Assembly: GCF_002214185.1 (NCBI RefSeq) | Contig: NZ_CP022161.1 | Location: 9,059,486 to 9,123,485 of the forward strand | Direction: 5' to 3' | Source: Streptomyces capitiformicae | Lineage (GTDB): Bacteria; Actinomycetota; Actinomycetes; Streptomycetales; Streptomycetaceae | Length of the DNA: 64,000 bases | Part shown: in pieces, positions 53,959-62,526 of the stretch | Numbering within the stretch: position 1 is the stretch's first letter | How the letters are laid out: every line of letters begins with the position of its first letter | The notes under the pieces: generated by a model | The model's input: only the letters and a program-made list of their open reading frames with translations | The model's database searches: none | Told to the model about the DNA's origin: nothing | Translations under genes and position numbers: made by a program

Positions 53959-55247
53959 CAGGTGGCGAGAGCCGTCTTCGACTCGGTGAAGAACTGCTTG
54001 ACGGCGTCGTCCACCGGGCGCTTGCCCAGACCCACTTCCTCACCGATACGCAGGAAGGCGGCCTCACAGACGTCCGCGCCGTTCGGGTGCGGGGTGATGG
54101 GCTCCAGAACACCCGCGTCGACGAGGGACTGCTCGTACTCGGCGATCGCCTTGTTGACCGGATCGGTCGGCTTGAACGCGTCGTACTGGGCCTGCGTCGC
54201 GGGAACACCGCGGTCGTAGCCCATGATCTCGGCGACCTCGGGCTCGTGCACCATGAAGTTGATGAACTGGGCGACTTCCTTGGGGTGCTGGGTGCGCTTG
54301 GACGCGCTGAGCATGAGGGAGCCGAGGTACTGGCCGGTCTTCTTACCGTCTGTCGTCGGGATGGGAGCCAGGCCGTACTCGCTCTTGCCCTCGGAGGTGT
54401 AGCGGATGGTGAAGTTGTCCCAGGTGAACTCGCCTGCGGCGATTTCCCCGGAGACCGCCGACTTGGGCTTGATCTGGGCGACCTTCTTCTGGTCCGCGTA
54501 GAGGCCCTCCTCGACCGCCTTCTCGGCCTTCGCCCACCAGGCCTTCAGGTCCGCCTCGGCGAAGCCGAGCCCGTCCTCGGTGAAGAACGCCTTGCCGTTC
54601 TGGCGGAGGTAGAGGTCGTAGAGGTACATGACGTTGTACGGGCCGGTGTCGCCGGCGCGTCCCGCCTTGTCGCGGATCTTCTTCATCGCCGCGTCGTAGT
54701 CGTCCCAGGTCCAGCCCTGCTCCGGCTTGACGCCGGCCTTGGTGTAGACGTGCTTGTCGATCACCAGGGCCATGGAGTTGGAGCCGACCGGAACGCCGAG
54801 GAGTTTGCCGTCGATCTCGCCGAACTTCTCGAGGCCCGCTCTGAAGCCGTCCATCGAGAGATTGCCCGCCTCGACCTGTGCGCTGAGATCGAGCAGCACA
54901 TTCCTCGCATCGTATTTGCGCAGGAATCCGACGGCATTCTGGAAGACATCCGGCGGATTTCCACCGGAGGCCTGAGTGTTGAACTTCTTCCAGAAGTCGG
55001 TGTAGGGCTGGAAGTCCGTCTTCACCTTGATCTTCGGATACTTCTTCTCAAAAAGCGCGATGCTCTTCTTGATGCGCTCCGCCCGGTCCTCGGCACCCCA
55101 CCAGGAGTAACGGATCGTCACCGTCCCGTCCCCCGAACCGCTGTCGCCACCGCAGGCCGTGGCCGTCGCCCCCAGCCCCGCGACGGCCAGTGAGGCTCCG
55201 GCCACCTTGAGGATCGCCCGCCTCTCAACGTTCCTGTCTCGCTGCAT
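53958..55247 (-). CDS. Sugar-binding lipoprotein of the ABC importer
   Basis: 429 residues. A twin-Arg-like N-terminus (VERRAILKVAGASLAV) and the lipobox TACGG give Cys32. The family 1 solute-binding fold follows: YSWWGAEDRAERIKKSIALFEKKYP, GNPPDVFQNAVGFL, FTWDNFTIRYTSEGKSEYGLAPIP, and the C-terminal VKQFFTESKTAL. It is the first gene of the operon, 47 bases after a LacI-type operator. Context (YesL and PL26-like lyase) suggests rhamnogalacturonan oligosaccharides as ligand. Confidence 0.93.
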   Translation of the reverse strand: MQRDRNVERRAILKVAGASLAVAGLGATATACGGDSGSGDGTVTIRYSWWGAEDRAERIKKSIALFEKKYPKIKVKTDFQPYTDFWKKFNTQASGGNPPDVFQNAVGFLRKYDARNVLLDLSAQVEAGNLSMDGFRAGLEKFGEIDGKLLGVPVGSNSMALVIDKHVYTKAGVKPEQGWTWDDYDAAMKKIRDKAGRAGDTGPYNVMYLYDLYLRQNGKAFFTEDGLGFAEADLKAWWAKAEKAVEEGLYADQKKVAQIKPKSAVSGEIAAGEFTWDNFTIRYTSEGKSEYGLAPIPTTDGKKTGQYLGSLMLSASKRTQHPKEVAQFINFMVHEPEVAEIMGYDRGVPATQAQYDAFKPTDPVNKAIAEYEQSLVDAGVLEPITPHPNGADVCEAAFLRIGEEVGLGKRPVDDAVKQFFTESKTALAT

Positions 55248-55293
55248 GGTTGAGCCTCCCCGCGACGCTGCTTCCGCCTCATGAATCGTTTCA

Positions 55294-55307
55294 AGTAAGC
55301 GCTTGCT
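55294..55307. promoter_or_regulatory. LacI-type operator upstream of the sugar importer
   Basis: AGTAAGC-GCTTGCT, a CG-centred palindrome with one mismatch, 47 bases upstream of the solute-binding gene. Such sites are bound by LacI-family repressors of sugar use. The regulator gene is not in the window. Confidence 0.6.
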
Positions 55308-55713
55308 GGCACAAGCTACGTAGCCCCTCAGGAGACGTCAATGATTCGGACAGGAATTGATGGAAAGCGGAGGGGGCGCCGCGCGGGGCCGCGAGGCCCG
55401 TGTGGTGATGGGTCGTCAAGTGAACGCGCAGGTCGGAGAGTTGCAGACGGCGGGTCGACCGCGCTGTGGGCCGCCGGACGGAGTTGAAGCACGGCCGAAA
55501 GGAGTCAGCGGCGGCGCGGCGAACCCTCGCGAACGGCGCTCGGAGCGCGGCGATCCCGGCGAGCGTGAGACCGAGCGCGGGACCGGAGAGGACGGCCGAC
55601 GGGGTCGGGCCCGTCGGGGTGGGTCACGGCCGACGGCCGCTCGCCACCGTGCCGTGTTCAGTGGGTCCGGCTCGAGGGAACCGGCGGCCCGAAGGTCGGT
55701 TCGTGTAACGAAA
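55308..55713. other. 406-base stretch without a convincing gene
   Basis: Long open frames occur on both strands but they are Arg/Gly/Pro-rich, lack start signals and match no family known to me. Their length is the usual effect of high GC. The stretch holds the importer promoter at its left edge and ends at the tRNA terminator. Confidence 0.5.
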
Positions 55714-55750
55714 AGCGACCCGGTCCACGGAATCCGTGGACCGGGTCGCT
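55714..55750 (-). terminator. Intrinsic terminator of tRNA-Val(CAC)
   Basis: AGCGACCCGGTCCACGGA and its complement form an 18-base stem with a minimal loop. On the minus strand it is followed by TTTTCGTTA, a true U-tract, which is rare in this window. Confidence 0.88.
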
Positions 55751-55759
55751 GTCGGCCGG

Positions 55760-55831
55760 TGGGCGATACTGGGTTCGAACCAGTGACCTCTTCGGTGTGA
55801 ACGAAGCGCTCTCCCACTGAGCTAATCGCCC
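55760..55831 (-). tRNA. tRNA-Val (anticodon CAC)
   Basis: 72 nt. Acceptor arms GGGCGAT and ATCGCCC pair. The anticodon loop TTCACAC gives CAC. The T arm has GTTCGAACC. CCA is not encoded. The body closely resembles the three tRNA-Val(GAC) genes at 62713-62994. Confidence 0.96.
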
Positions 55832-55910
55832 GGACGCAGGAAGAACATTACCCCATGTCAGGGGGTGCCTCCGACCACGTTCAGCATGCCCAGCGCCACC
55901 CCGCCCGGGA

Positions 55911-56390
55911 TCACTGGTCCTTGATGTTCCAGGGCATCTCGAAGCCGAACTTCCAGACATAGATGCCGACGAGGACGGTCACGATCACCAAGCCGATCGA
56001 CGTCAGAATGATGTTGCGGCGCCGGACCTTCGGGTCGAGGGCACGCTGGGTGGCTTCGGTGACCTTCCGCTTGGTCCAGCGGAGCACCAGCTGGGCCCAG
56101 ACGAATTCGGTCGCCCAGATCGCCATGCCACCGAAGATCACGACCCAGCCGGGCCCGGGCAGCGGCAACATGATCACGCCCGCGACGACCACCGCGAGCC
56201 CGATGATGAAAACGGCCACCTGCCAGCTCAGGTGCAGCATCCGGCGCGCCTTGACGAATTCCGGCGCACGAGACCCGAGCGGCGCTTCACTCTCCGCCAC
56301 CTCGGCCTCACTGTTCGTTACGTTGGTCTCGCTCTTCGCTCCGTCGGCCGCCACGGCGACCTCCCCCGTTCCGTCACTCCGCGTGCCCAT
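55911..56390 (-). CDS. TIGR02611 family (PGPGW) membrane protein
   Basis: 159 residues. Two membrane segments near the middle are joined by the signature LPLPGPGWVVIFGGMAIWATEF, quoted here only as PGPGWVVIFGGMAIW, and a third lies near the C-terminus (RNIILTSIGLVIVTVLVGIYV). The N-terminal 50 residues are polar and acidic. The function is unknown. Conserved next to ssgB in streptomycetes, and it is divergent from that gene. Confidence 0.85.
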   Translation of the reverse strand: MGTRSDGTGEVAVAADGAKSETNVTNSEAEVAESEAPLGSRAPEFVKARRMLHLSWQVAVFIIGLAVVVAGVIMLPLPGPGWVVIFGGMAIWATEFVWAQLVLRWTKRKVTEATQRALDPKVRRRNIILTSIGLVIVTVLVGIYVWKFGFEMPWNIKDQ

Positions 56391-56581
56391 ACGGCCAAAC
56401 CCTACCGGAGAGAAACCCGTCACCGGAATGGTCGTACCCTCCGAAGTCGGCCTCGGCCGGATGAGCTACCAAAAGCGACGCAAAACCCTCAGAGGGGTTT
56501 ACAACGGCACCGTAGGTGGCATGTCGATTTCGCCGACGTGCGAATCCCCGAGCGCACACTGAGCGAAAGGCCTTGGCGCTT

Positions 56582-56995
56582 ATGAACACCACGGTCAGCT
56601 GCGAGCTGCACCTGCGCCTCGTTGTGTCGAGCGAGTCCTCACTGCCTGTACCCGCGGGACTGCGGTATGACACGGCCGATCCCTACGCCGTGCACGCCAC
56701 CTTCCACACCGGAGCGGAGGAAACGGTCGAGTGGGTGTTCGCCCGTGACCTCCTGGCCGAGGGCCTGCACCGGCCCACCGGCACCGGCGACGTCCGTGTC
56801 TGGCCGTCGCGCAGCCATGGCCAGGGCGTCGTGTGCATCGCCCTGAGCTCTCCGGAGGGCGAAGCCCTGCTCGAGGCCCCGGCGCGGGCCCTGGAGTCCT
56901 TCCTGAAGCGCACAGACGCCGCCGTGCCGCCCGGCACGGAGCACCGGCACTTCGACCTCGATCAGGAGCTCTCGCACATCCTGGCGGAAAGCTAG
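56582..56995 (+). CDS. ssgB: Sporulation-specific cell division regulator SsgB
   Basis: 137 residues. The sequence reads as a near-perfect SsgB: MNTTVSCELHLRLVV, LPVPAGLRYDTADPYAVH, EWVFARDLLAEGLHRPTG and HFDLDQELSHILAES. SsgB recruits and tethers FtsZ at future septa in aerial hyphae with SsgA. S. coelicolor ssgB is known to depend on the stress sigma factor SigH. An AAACCC-TCAGAG-GGGTTT inverted repeat lies 82 bases upstream and a GTTT at its end could be part of such a promoter, but the -10 is not clear. A strong hairpin follows. Confidence 0.96.
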   Translation: MNTTVSCELHLRLVVSSESSLPVPAGLRYDTADPYAVHATFHTGAEETVEWVFARDLLAEGLHRPTGTGDVRVWPSRSHGQGVVCIALSSPEGEALLEAPARALESFLKRTDAAVPPGTEHRHFDLDQELSHILAES

Positions 56996-57082
56996 GGCGA
57001 GGGCCCACAGAGCCGCCCGGCGCCGTCCACTCGGGGAGACGGCTCGGGCCAAGACAACCCGATACGGCTCAGGCCGACCGAT

Positions 57083-57120
57083 CGACGCCGCCCCCGCGGA
57101 GTTCCGCGGGGGCGGCGTCG
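57083..57120. terminator. Hairpin terminator after ssgB
   Basis: Eighteen-base perfect arms (CGACGCCGCCCCCGCGGA and complement) with a two-base loop. It lies in the 363-base gap between ssgB and the CGNR gene. The rest of that gap shows no gene. Confidence 0.82.
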
Positions 57121-57358
57121 CCATACGGGCGGAATGGGGTGGGGCGGGGCGGGCGTCGCTTGTCCGTGCCCCGGGTAGGTGCTGGGCGGGAGGAGGTCCC
57201 GCCACTCGGCGGTTACGAGGTGCCGCCGCAGCGGCACGATTGCTCGCGGCTGCGTGCGGCTACGGCGGTCGGGACCGGTGCTCCCTTCGCGGGAGCCATT
57301 ACCATCGGCCTGCATCGGCGGGCATCCGCCCGACCGGCCGCAGGCCAGGGAGCGAAAC

Positions 57359-57919
57359 GTGCTGATCACCCACGACACCCGGTGTGCCCTCGACACCGTG
57401 GTGGATCTGGTGAACACCGCGCCGGAGAACGACACGGCGCCGGACGGGCTCACGGATGTCGCGTCGCTCGACGACTTCGTACGAAACCACGAGGTCAGCG
57501 ATGTCGGTGCGCTGTCGGAGTTCGATCTCGCGGCCGTGCGCAAGGTCCGCGGGCGGTTCGCCGAGGTCTTCGCGGCCCCCGACCCGGGCTCGGCCGCCGC
57601 GGTCATCAACGACCTGATCGCCGCCGCGGGCACCACGCCCCGGCTCACGAACCACGACGGCTACGACTGGCATGTGCACTACTTCGCGCCCGGCGCGTCC
57701 GTCGCCGACCATCTCGCGGCCGACTGCGGCATGGCGCTCGCCTTCTTCGTCGTCGCCGGGGAACAGGAGCGGCTGCGCCGCTGCGAGGCGCCCGACTGCC
57801 GACGTGCCTTCGTCGACCTCTCCCGCAACCGCTCGCGCCGCTACTGCGACAGCCGCACCTGCGGAAACCGCCTGCACGTTGCCGCCTACCGGGCACGCCG
57901 CAAGGAGGCGGCCGGCTGA
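57359..57919 (+). CDS. CGNR zinc-finger domain protein
   Basis: 186 residues from a GTG with GGGAG seven bases upstream. An N-terminal ABATE-like stress domain (DTRCALDTVVDLVNTAPEND) is followed by the C-terminal zinc finger CEAPDCRRAFVDLSR then RRYCDSRTCGNRLHVAAYRARR (quoted in parts: CEAPDCRRAF, YCDSRTCGNR). This family is common in actinobacteria and probably binds nucleic acid as a regulator. It is a conserved neighbour of ssgB. Confidence 0.87.
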   Translation: MLITHDTRCALDTVVDLVNTAPENDTAPDGLTDVASLDDFVRNHEVSDVGALSEFDLAAVRKVRGRFAEVFAAPDPGSAAAVINDLIAAAGTTPRLTNHDGYDWHVHYFAPGASVADHLAADCGMALAFFVVAGEQERLRRCEAPDCRRAFVDLSRNRSRRYCDSRTCGNRLHVAAYRARRKEAAG

Positions 57920-58047
57920 GGAATCGCCGGTCGAAGACGAAGACGAAGACGAACGACCGGGAGGGTTGAGGCGGAGATACGGGCGAGAACCCGCGCTCGG
58001 GGCTGACGGAGCCCTCGACGGGTGGCGTCAGGGGCTCCGTTTACGGC

Positions 58048-58200
58048 TCAGAGCATCAGCAGGTCGTGCAGTGACGCCATGAGCAGCAGGCAGCCGATCA
58101 CCGCAAGGAAGATCATCAGCGGTGGCTGGGAGAGCGCGAAGAGACAACCTCGCCGCTCCTCGGGCGGGGCGGCGGTGTCGCTCTGTGTTGTGTCCAGCAT
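58048..58200 (-). CDS. Small membrane protein, 50 residues
   Basis: ATG with GGCGAG upstream. A polar start (MLDTTQSDTAAPPEERRG) leads into one hydrophobic helix (PLMIFLAVIGCLLLMASLH) and ends DLLML. Codon bias is normal for the genome and the frame is well placed between genes, which supports a real short gene. The function is unknown. Confidence 0.65.
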   Translation of the reverse strand: MLDTTQSDTAAPPEERRGCLFALSQPPLMIFLAVIGCLLLMASLHDLLML

Positions 58201-58356
58201 CTCGCCGCGATGATGACGCAGCGGGCGCCCTCCGCGCGATCAACCCACCCCGAATGACGGGTAGTTCGCCAATATCCACAACGTCCGGAGCGAACGTGAT
58301 CACTTCGGCATCGCCGCCCGACCTACTGTGTCGTTTCAGTAGGTCATATGCCCGAC

Positions 58357-58396
58357 GGTCAGATGCCGTGCTTCTTGGTCAGATGCCGTGCTTCTT
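58357..58396. repeat. Perfect 20-bp tandem duplication at a gene end
   Basis: GGTCAGATGCCGTGCTTCTT occurs twice without a gap. The right copy contains the last codons and stop of the gene ending at 58379, so the end of the gene is copied once downstream. Confidence 0.85.
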
Positions 58397-58834
58397 CAGG
58401 ATCGCCTCGATGTCGCTGAAGTCGTCCGCGCCGGACTTCCCGGATTCCGTCGCCCGGGGTGCGGCAGCGGGGCGCGCCGCCGGTCGTGCGGTCCGGCCCA
58501 GCGAGGGCGCCGACGCCGCGGGGGCTATCGCCTCGGTGCGGGACGCCTCGCCCGCCTTGCGCTCCTTGCCGGTGATTCCGCGGCGCCGCTCCACGGCACG
58601 TGTGGTCATGAACAGGAACCAGGCGGCGCCGAGCACGCCGAATCCCGCCCAGGCGACCGGGCTGAAGGCGGTGTCGGCCAGCCATTCGACGACTCCGGTC
58701 ATCACCAGGCCGAGGGGCACGAGTGAGTAGGCGGCGATACGGGTCGCCCTCAGGAAGCGCTTCCGATACGCCGTGATCGCGGCGATGCCCAGGCCGGCCG
58801 CGGAGACGGCGGAACAGACTGTCTCGGCAATCAT
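58379..58834 (-). CDS. Hypothetical membrane protein with a conserved C-terminal tail
   Basis: 151 residues. Three membrane segments in the first 80 residues (TVCSAVSAAGLGIAAITAY, IAAYSLVPLGLVMTGVV, PVAWAGFGVLGAAWFLFM) are followed by a cytoplasmic Ala/Pro/Arg-rich stretch and the end DDFSDIEAILKKHGI, which recurs in related streptomycete proteins. ATG at 58834 has GGAGGACC upstream. No known function. The stop lies inside a 20-bp duplication. Confidence 0.75.
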   Translation of the reverse strand: MIAETVCSAVSAAGLGIAAITAYRKRFLRATRIAAYSLVPLGLVMTGVVEWLADTAFSPVAWAGFGVLGAAWFLFMTTRAVERRRGITGKERKAGEASRTEAIAPAASAPSLGRTARPAARPAAAPRATESGKSGADDFSDIEAILKKHGI

Positions 58835-58965
58835 CCGGTCCTCCAGGCAGTGCGCGGTCGGGCGGTGTCGGTCCGTCCCTTCCATCCTGCACCGCCGCGC
58901 GTCCGTTATGCCATGGCCGAGGGAGACCTCAGGGACATCTCCGGGTCGTCTCGGGGTCAGCCCCC

Positions 58966-59037
58966 ACTTCAGCGAACCCGGTCACTTCAGCGAACCCGGT
59001 CACCTCAGCGACCCCGGTCGCCTCAGCGACCCCGGCC
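58966..59037 (+). repeat. Four 18-bp tandem repeats upstream of the DsbA-like gene
   Basis: Units of the form ACTTCAGCGAACCCGGTC (variant ACCTCAGCGACCCCGGTC) occur four times. They lie in an open frame in phase with the gene at 59076, where they would encode HFSEPG, HFSEPG, HLSDPG and RLSDPG. Confidence 0.85.
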
Positions 59038-59075
59038 GTTCGGCGGGTGCGGCCCGGGCTGGGAGACTGATCCCC

Positions 59076-59594
59076 ATGAGCGACTCCTCCCCCGTACCGC
59101 CCGCCGTCGTCCTGGACGTCTGGTGCGAACTCCAGTGTCCCGACTGCCGCAGCGCCCTCGACGACATCCGCGCACTGCGGGCCCGCTACGGCGACCGGCT
59201 CGACGTACGGCTGCGGCACTTCCCGCTGGAGAAGCACAAGCACGCCTTCGCCGCCGCGCAGGCCGCCGAGGAGGCGACGGAACAGGGCATGGCGTGGCCG
59301 TACATCGAGGCCGTACTCGGCCGGGTGGAGGAGCTGGACCGGGCGGGCGAGCCGTTCCTGGTCGAGGTGGCGCGTGAACTGGGCCTGGACGCCGAGGAGT
59401 TCGACACCGCCCTGATCGACGGCCGGCACATCCTGATCGTCGACGCCGACCAGGCGGAGGGCAAGGCGATCGGCGTGACCGGCACCCCCACGTACGTCAT
59501 CGGCGGCGAGCACCTCGACGGCGGCAAGAGCCAGGCCGGACTGCGCGAGCGCGTCGAGGAGATCGCCGACCGTCTGCTGGCCGAGGGCGCCTGA
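59076..59594 (+). CDS. DsbA-family (FrnE-like) thiol oxidoreductase
   Basis: 172 residues of the thioredoxin fold with a helical insertion. The active site CPDC is in VWCELQCPDCRSALDDI, and the cis-Pro loop is VTGTPTYVIGG. LDVRLRHFPLEKHKHAFAAAQAAEEA is the FrnE-type region (quoted parts: RLRHFPLEKHKHAF). No signal peptide, so cytoplasmic. GGGAG precedes ATG 59076 by ten bases. An in-phase ATG at 58908 would add a 56-residue tail with the HFSEPG repeats; the shorter start is preferred. Confidence 0.85.
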   Translation: MSDSSPVPPAVVLDVWCELQCPDCRSALDDIRALRARYGDRLDVRLRHFPLEKHKHAFAAAQAAEEATEQGMAWPYIEAVLGRVEELDRAGEPFLVEVARELGLDAEEFDTALIDGRHILIVDADQAEGKAIGVTGTPTYVIGGEHLDGGKSQAGLRERVEEIADRLLAEGA

Positions 59595-59619
59595 CCCACG
59601 GGGCGCCTCTCGCAGGCCC

Positions 59620-60444
59620 TCAGATCAGTTGCTTGGACAGGTGATAGGCGGTCGTCCGGTAGCCGAGGGACTCATAGAGGCACTCGGCCCGGAAGTTTCC
59701 CGCGAAGACGTTGAGGGCGATGGCGGACTTGCCGGCCTCCACGGCCTGGGCCTCGGCCAGCAGCATGAGCGAACGACCGTGACCGCGGCCCCGGTGCGCG
59801 GCGTCCACCTCCACGTCGTACACGAAGGCGGTGTCGTCGGCCAGGGCCACCCACAGGGCGCCGACCCGGGTTCCCTCGTGTTCCAACACGCTGAACAGCA
59901 TGTTCTCGGTGGCGGACCCCTGCGGCAGCAGTCTCTCGTGGTCGCGCTCGGCCTTGGCGTACGCCTGGGCCTCGGGCACTCCGCGCGCGATCCAGTCCTG
60001 TGCGTAGCCCTCCCTGCTCGCCTCCTCCCACGGCCCGAACTCCGCCTCTGTCATGGGCCGCCCCCTGCTGCCTTCGGGCAGTTCGGGTGGGACGCCGGTC
60101 AGGGACTTGCTCATGCCGCGATTGCGCAGGACGTAACCGAGCACCTCGGTCAGTCGCAGGGCGGCCTGGGCGTCGGCCGGGACGGACGTCTCGATCCGCC
60201 GGCAGCCCCAGCCGCGCGCCACCTCCTCGGCGGCGAGTGCGGCCACGGTGCCCCGCCCTCGCCGCCGGTCCGGTTCCTCGATCCGCAGATCCAGGAGCCG
60301 GGCCACCGAATCCCCGAAGACGGGGTGCGTACCGAGGTGTATCGCGCCGACGGGACGGCTGTTCACGCACACCTGATAGCGGCGCGAACGCGTCCCGTCG
60401 GCGGCGTGCTGAAGCGGCTCGCTGGGCCGCAGGGTCGTGGTCAT
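59620..60444 (-). CDS. Protein with two GNAT acetyltransferase domains
   Basis: 274 residues. The N-terminal half has a GNAT-like core (RLLDLRIEEPDRRRGRGTVAAL) with a complete R-x-x-G-x-G acetyl-CoA loop (RRGRGT). The C-terminal half repeats it (AFVYDVEVDAAHRGRGHGRSLMLLAEAQA; loop RGRGHG) and ends with NFRAECLYESLGYRTTAYHL. The layout resembles mycothiol synthase-type tandem GNATs, but the sequence is not clearly MshD. Substrate unknown. Confidence 0.82.
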   Translation of the reverse strand: MTTTLRPSEPLQHAADGTRSRRYQVCVNSRPVGAIHLGTHPVFGDSVARLLDLRIEEPDRRRGRGTVAALAAEEVARGWGCRRIETSVPADAQAALRLTEVLGYVLRNRGMSKSLTGVPPELPEGSRGRPMTEAEFGPWEEASREGYAQDWIARGVPEAQAYAKAERDHERLLPQGSATENMLFSVLEHEGTRVGALWVALADDTAFVYDVEVDAAHRGRGHGRSLMLLAEAQAVEAGKSAIALNVFAGNFRAECLYESLGYRTTAYHLSKQLI

Positions 60445-60497
60445 CAGGGGTGTTCTACCCGCTGCGGACCGCCGGGTCAGCCCAATATCGGCGGCTT

Positions 60498-61319
60498 TTA
60501 CGGATCCAGGTCGTTCCCGGACCGCTCGTCGAACACCCGCATCGCCTTCGCCGTGACGGGGCCCGGCGTACCCCCGAGTTCGCGGGCGTCGACCCGGTGC
60601 ACGGCCTGCACGTCACGCAGGCTCGACGTGAGGAAGACCTCGTCGGCGCGTTCCAGGACGTCCAGCGGCAGGTCGGTCTCCCGGGCGCCCGTCCACTCGA
60701 CGACGAGCGCGCGGGTGATGCCCGCGAGACAGCCGGAGGCGACCGGCGGGGTGTGTATCTCGCCGTCGAGGACGACGAAGACGTTGGAGCCCGTGCCCTC
60801 GCACAGTTGGCCCACCGTGTTGGCGAAGAGGGCCTCGGTCGCGCCCTGTTCGTGGGCGCGGGCGAGGGCGACGACGTTCTCCGCGTACGAGGTGGTCTTC
60901 AGGCCGGTGAGGGCGCCGCGCTCGTTGCGGGTCCAGGGGACGGTGATCACGGCGGTGGAGTCCGCGCGCCGCTTGGTCGCGCCGAGGGCGACGACAAGGG
61001 TCGGACCGTGGTCGCCCCGGTCGGAGCCGAGCGGGGAGAGGCCGCCGGTGTACGTGATGCGCAGGCGGCCGAGCGCCATCGGGTTGGCGTCCAGAACGGC
61101 GGCGCAGGCACGGCGCACCTCGTCGAGATCGGGCTCGGGCAGTCCGAGACCGCGCGCCGAGCGGGCGAGCCGGTCGAGGTGGCGGGTCAGGGCGAACGCG
61201 CGCCCGTCGACCGCTTTGGCGGTCTCGAAGACTCCGTCGCCCACGGTCAGTCCGTGGTCGAGGACGGAGACACGGGCGGAGTCGATGTCCTGCAACCCGC
61301 CGTCGAGCCATATCTTCAC
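60498..61319 (-). CDS. pabC: 4-Amino-4-deoxychorismate lyase (PabC)
   Basis: 273 residues of class IV PLP enzymes. It turns aminodeoxychorismate to p-aminobenzoate and pyruvate for folate. LDHGLTVGDGVFET starts the fold, the Schiff-base Lys is in GLKTTSYAENVVALA, and EGTGSNVFVV and GCLAGITRALV follow. The GTG overlaps the stop of pabB by four bases (GTGA), the usual coupling of the two steps. Branched-chain aminotransferases share the fold, but the context argues for PabC. Confidence 0.9.
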   Translation of the reverse strand: MKIWLDGGLQDIDSARVSVLDHGLTVGDGVFETAKAVDGRAFALTRHLDRLARSARGLGLPEPDLDEVRRACAAVLDANPMALGRLRITYTGGLSPLGSDRGDHGPTLVVALGATKRRADSTAVITVPWTRNERGALTGLKTTSYAENVVALARAHEQGATEALFANTVGQLCEGTGSNVFVVLDGEIHTPPVASGCLAGITRALVVEWTGARETDLPLDVLERADEVFLTSSLRDVQAVHRVDARELGGTPGPVTAKAMRVFDERSGNDLDP

Positions 61320-62359
61320 TTGGGGGTCCTCCCAGTCGCCTCGTACGTTCCCGACGCTACCGCGAGCAGTCTGGCGGCCTTCAGCTCGGTCTCCCGCCAC
61401 TCCGCCTCGGGGTCCGACCCCCAGGTGATGCCCGCCCCCGTACCGAAGCGAAGCTCGCCCGCGGCCCGGTCGATCCAGAAGGTACGGATGCCGACGGCCA
61501 GCTCTCCGGTGCCCCGGTCGGCGTCGACCCAGCCGATGCCCCCGCAGTACGGGCCGCGCGGCGCGGTCTCCAGTTCGTCGATGATCCGCAGGGCGCTGGA
61601 CTTGGGGGCACCGGTGACGGAACCGGGCGGGAAGGCGGCGGTGAGCAGCTCCGGCCAGCCCGCGTCCTCGCGCAGTTCGCCGCGCACGGTGGAGACGAGG
61701 TGGACCAGCCCCGGGTGCTTCTCGACGACGCACAGGTCGGGCACGGTCACGGAGCCGGTGGCGCAGACCTGGCCGATGTCGTTGCGGACCAGGTCGACGA
61801 TCATCACGTTCTCGGCGTAGTCCTTCTCCAGGAGGTCTGCCTCGGTGCGTCCGGTGCCCTTGATCGGGCCGGACTCGACGACCCGGCCGGCGCGGCGAAG
61901 GAAGAGTTCGGGCGACGCGGTCGCGATCTCCACGCCGTGCCCCGGCAGGCGAATCGTTCCTGCGTACGGTGCCGGGTTGCCGCGCGCCAGCAGCGCGGTC
62001 AGCGCGTCCACGTCGGCGTCCGGTGCGACGGGCGCGGACAGCACCCGGCAGAGGTTCGCCTGGTAGACCTCGCCGGTGGCGATGTACTCGCGGATTCGGC
62101 GTACGCCCGCGGTGTACGCGGCGCGGTCGAGGGACGACGTCCAGTCGTCGGCGGCCGGCCCACGCCACTCCCCCGGCACCGGAGCGGGCGCCGGCTCGCG
62201 GCGTACGTCAGCGAAGCGCGCGCACACCAGACCGCCCTCGTAGTCGGCGCGGACGGCCCAGAAGCCCGACGAGTCCAGGGCGGCGGGATCGCTGGTCACA
62301 TCGGTGAGACCGGTGGCGACGAGGTCGCCGAAGCGGGCGAGAGGAGGGAGGTCGAGCAC
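61316..62359 (-). CDS. pabB: Aminodeoxychorismate synthase component I (PabB-type chorismate-binding enzyme)
   Basis: 347 residues. The chorismate-binding core is complete: YTAGVRRIREYIATGEVYQANLCR, SPELFLRR, IKGTGRTEADLLEKDYAENVMIVDLVRND (quoted parts: PIKGTGRTEADLL, MIVDLVRNDIGQV), SVTGAPKSSALRIIDELE and GIGWVDADRG. There is no glutaminase domain, so PabA must be elsewhere. A TAGACT hexamer lies seven bases before the GTG at 62359 with no ribosome site, so the message is probably leaderless. Confidence 0.9.
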   Translation of the reverse strand: MLDLPPLARFGDLVATGLTDVTSDPAALDSSGFWAVRADYEGGLVCARFADVRREPAPAPVPGEWRGPAADDWTSSLDRAAYTAGVRRIREYIATGEVYQANLCRVLSAPVAPDADVDALTALLARGNPAPYAGTIRLPGHGVEIATASPELFLRRAGRVVESGPIKGTGRTEADLLEKDYAENVMIVDLVRNDIGQVCATGSVTVPDLCVVEKHPGLVHLVSTVRGELREDAGWPELLTAAFPPGSVTGAPKSSALRIIDELETAPRGPYCGGIGWVDADRGTGELAVGIRTFWIDRAAGELRFGTGAGITWGSDPEAEWRETELKAARLLAVASGTYEATGRTPK

Positions 62360-62526
62360 GCAGTCGAGTCTAGGACGAGCTTCGGAAGGCGGTCCCGACC
62401 AGGTCCTGACCAGGTCCGGAAGTGGACGCACCGCAGCACGCTGCACAAACGCGTTTTTGTACTGGCCCCGGAATCCGCTAGAGTTCAACACGTCGCCGGA
62501 ACGCGGAAGCGGGCCGGAAACGACAA

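Noticed and set aside
55357..55800. Open frames between the sugar importer and tRNA-Val
   Set aside because: Arg/Gly/Pro-rich, no ribosome site, and they run into the terminator and the tRNA.
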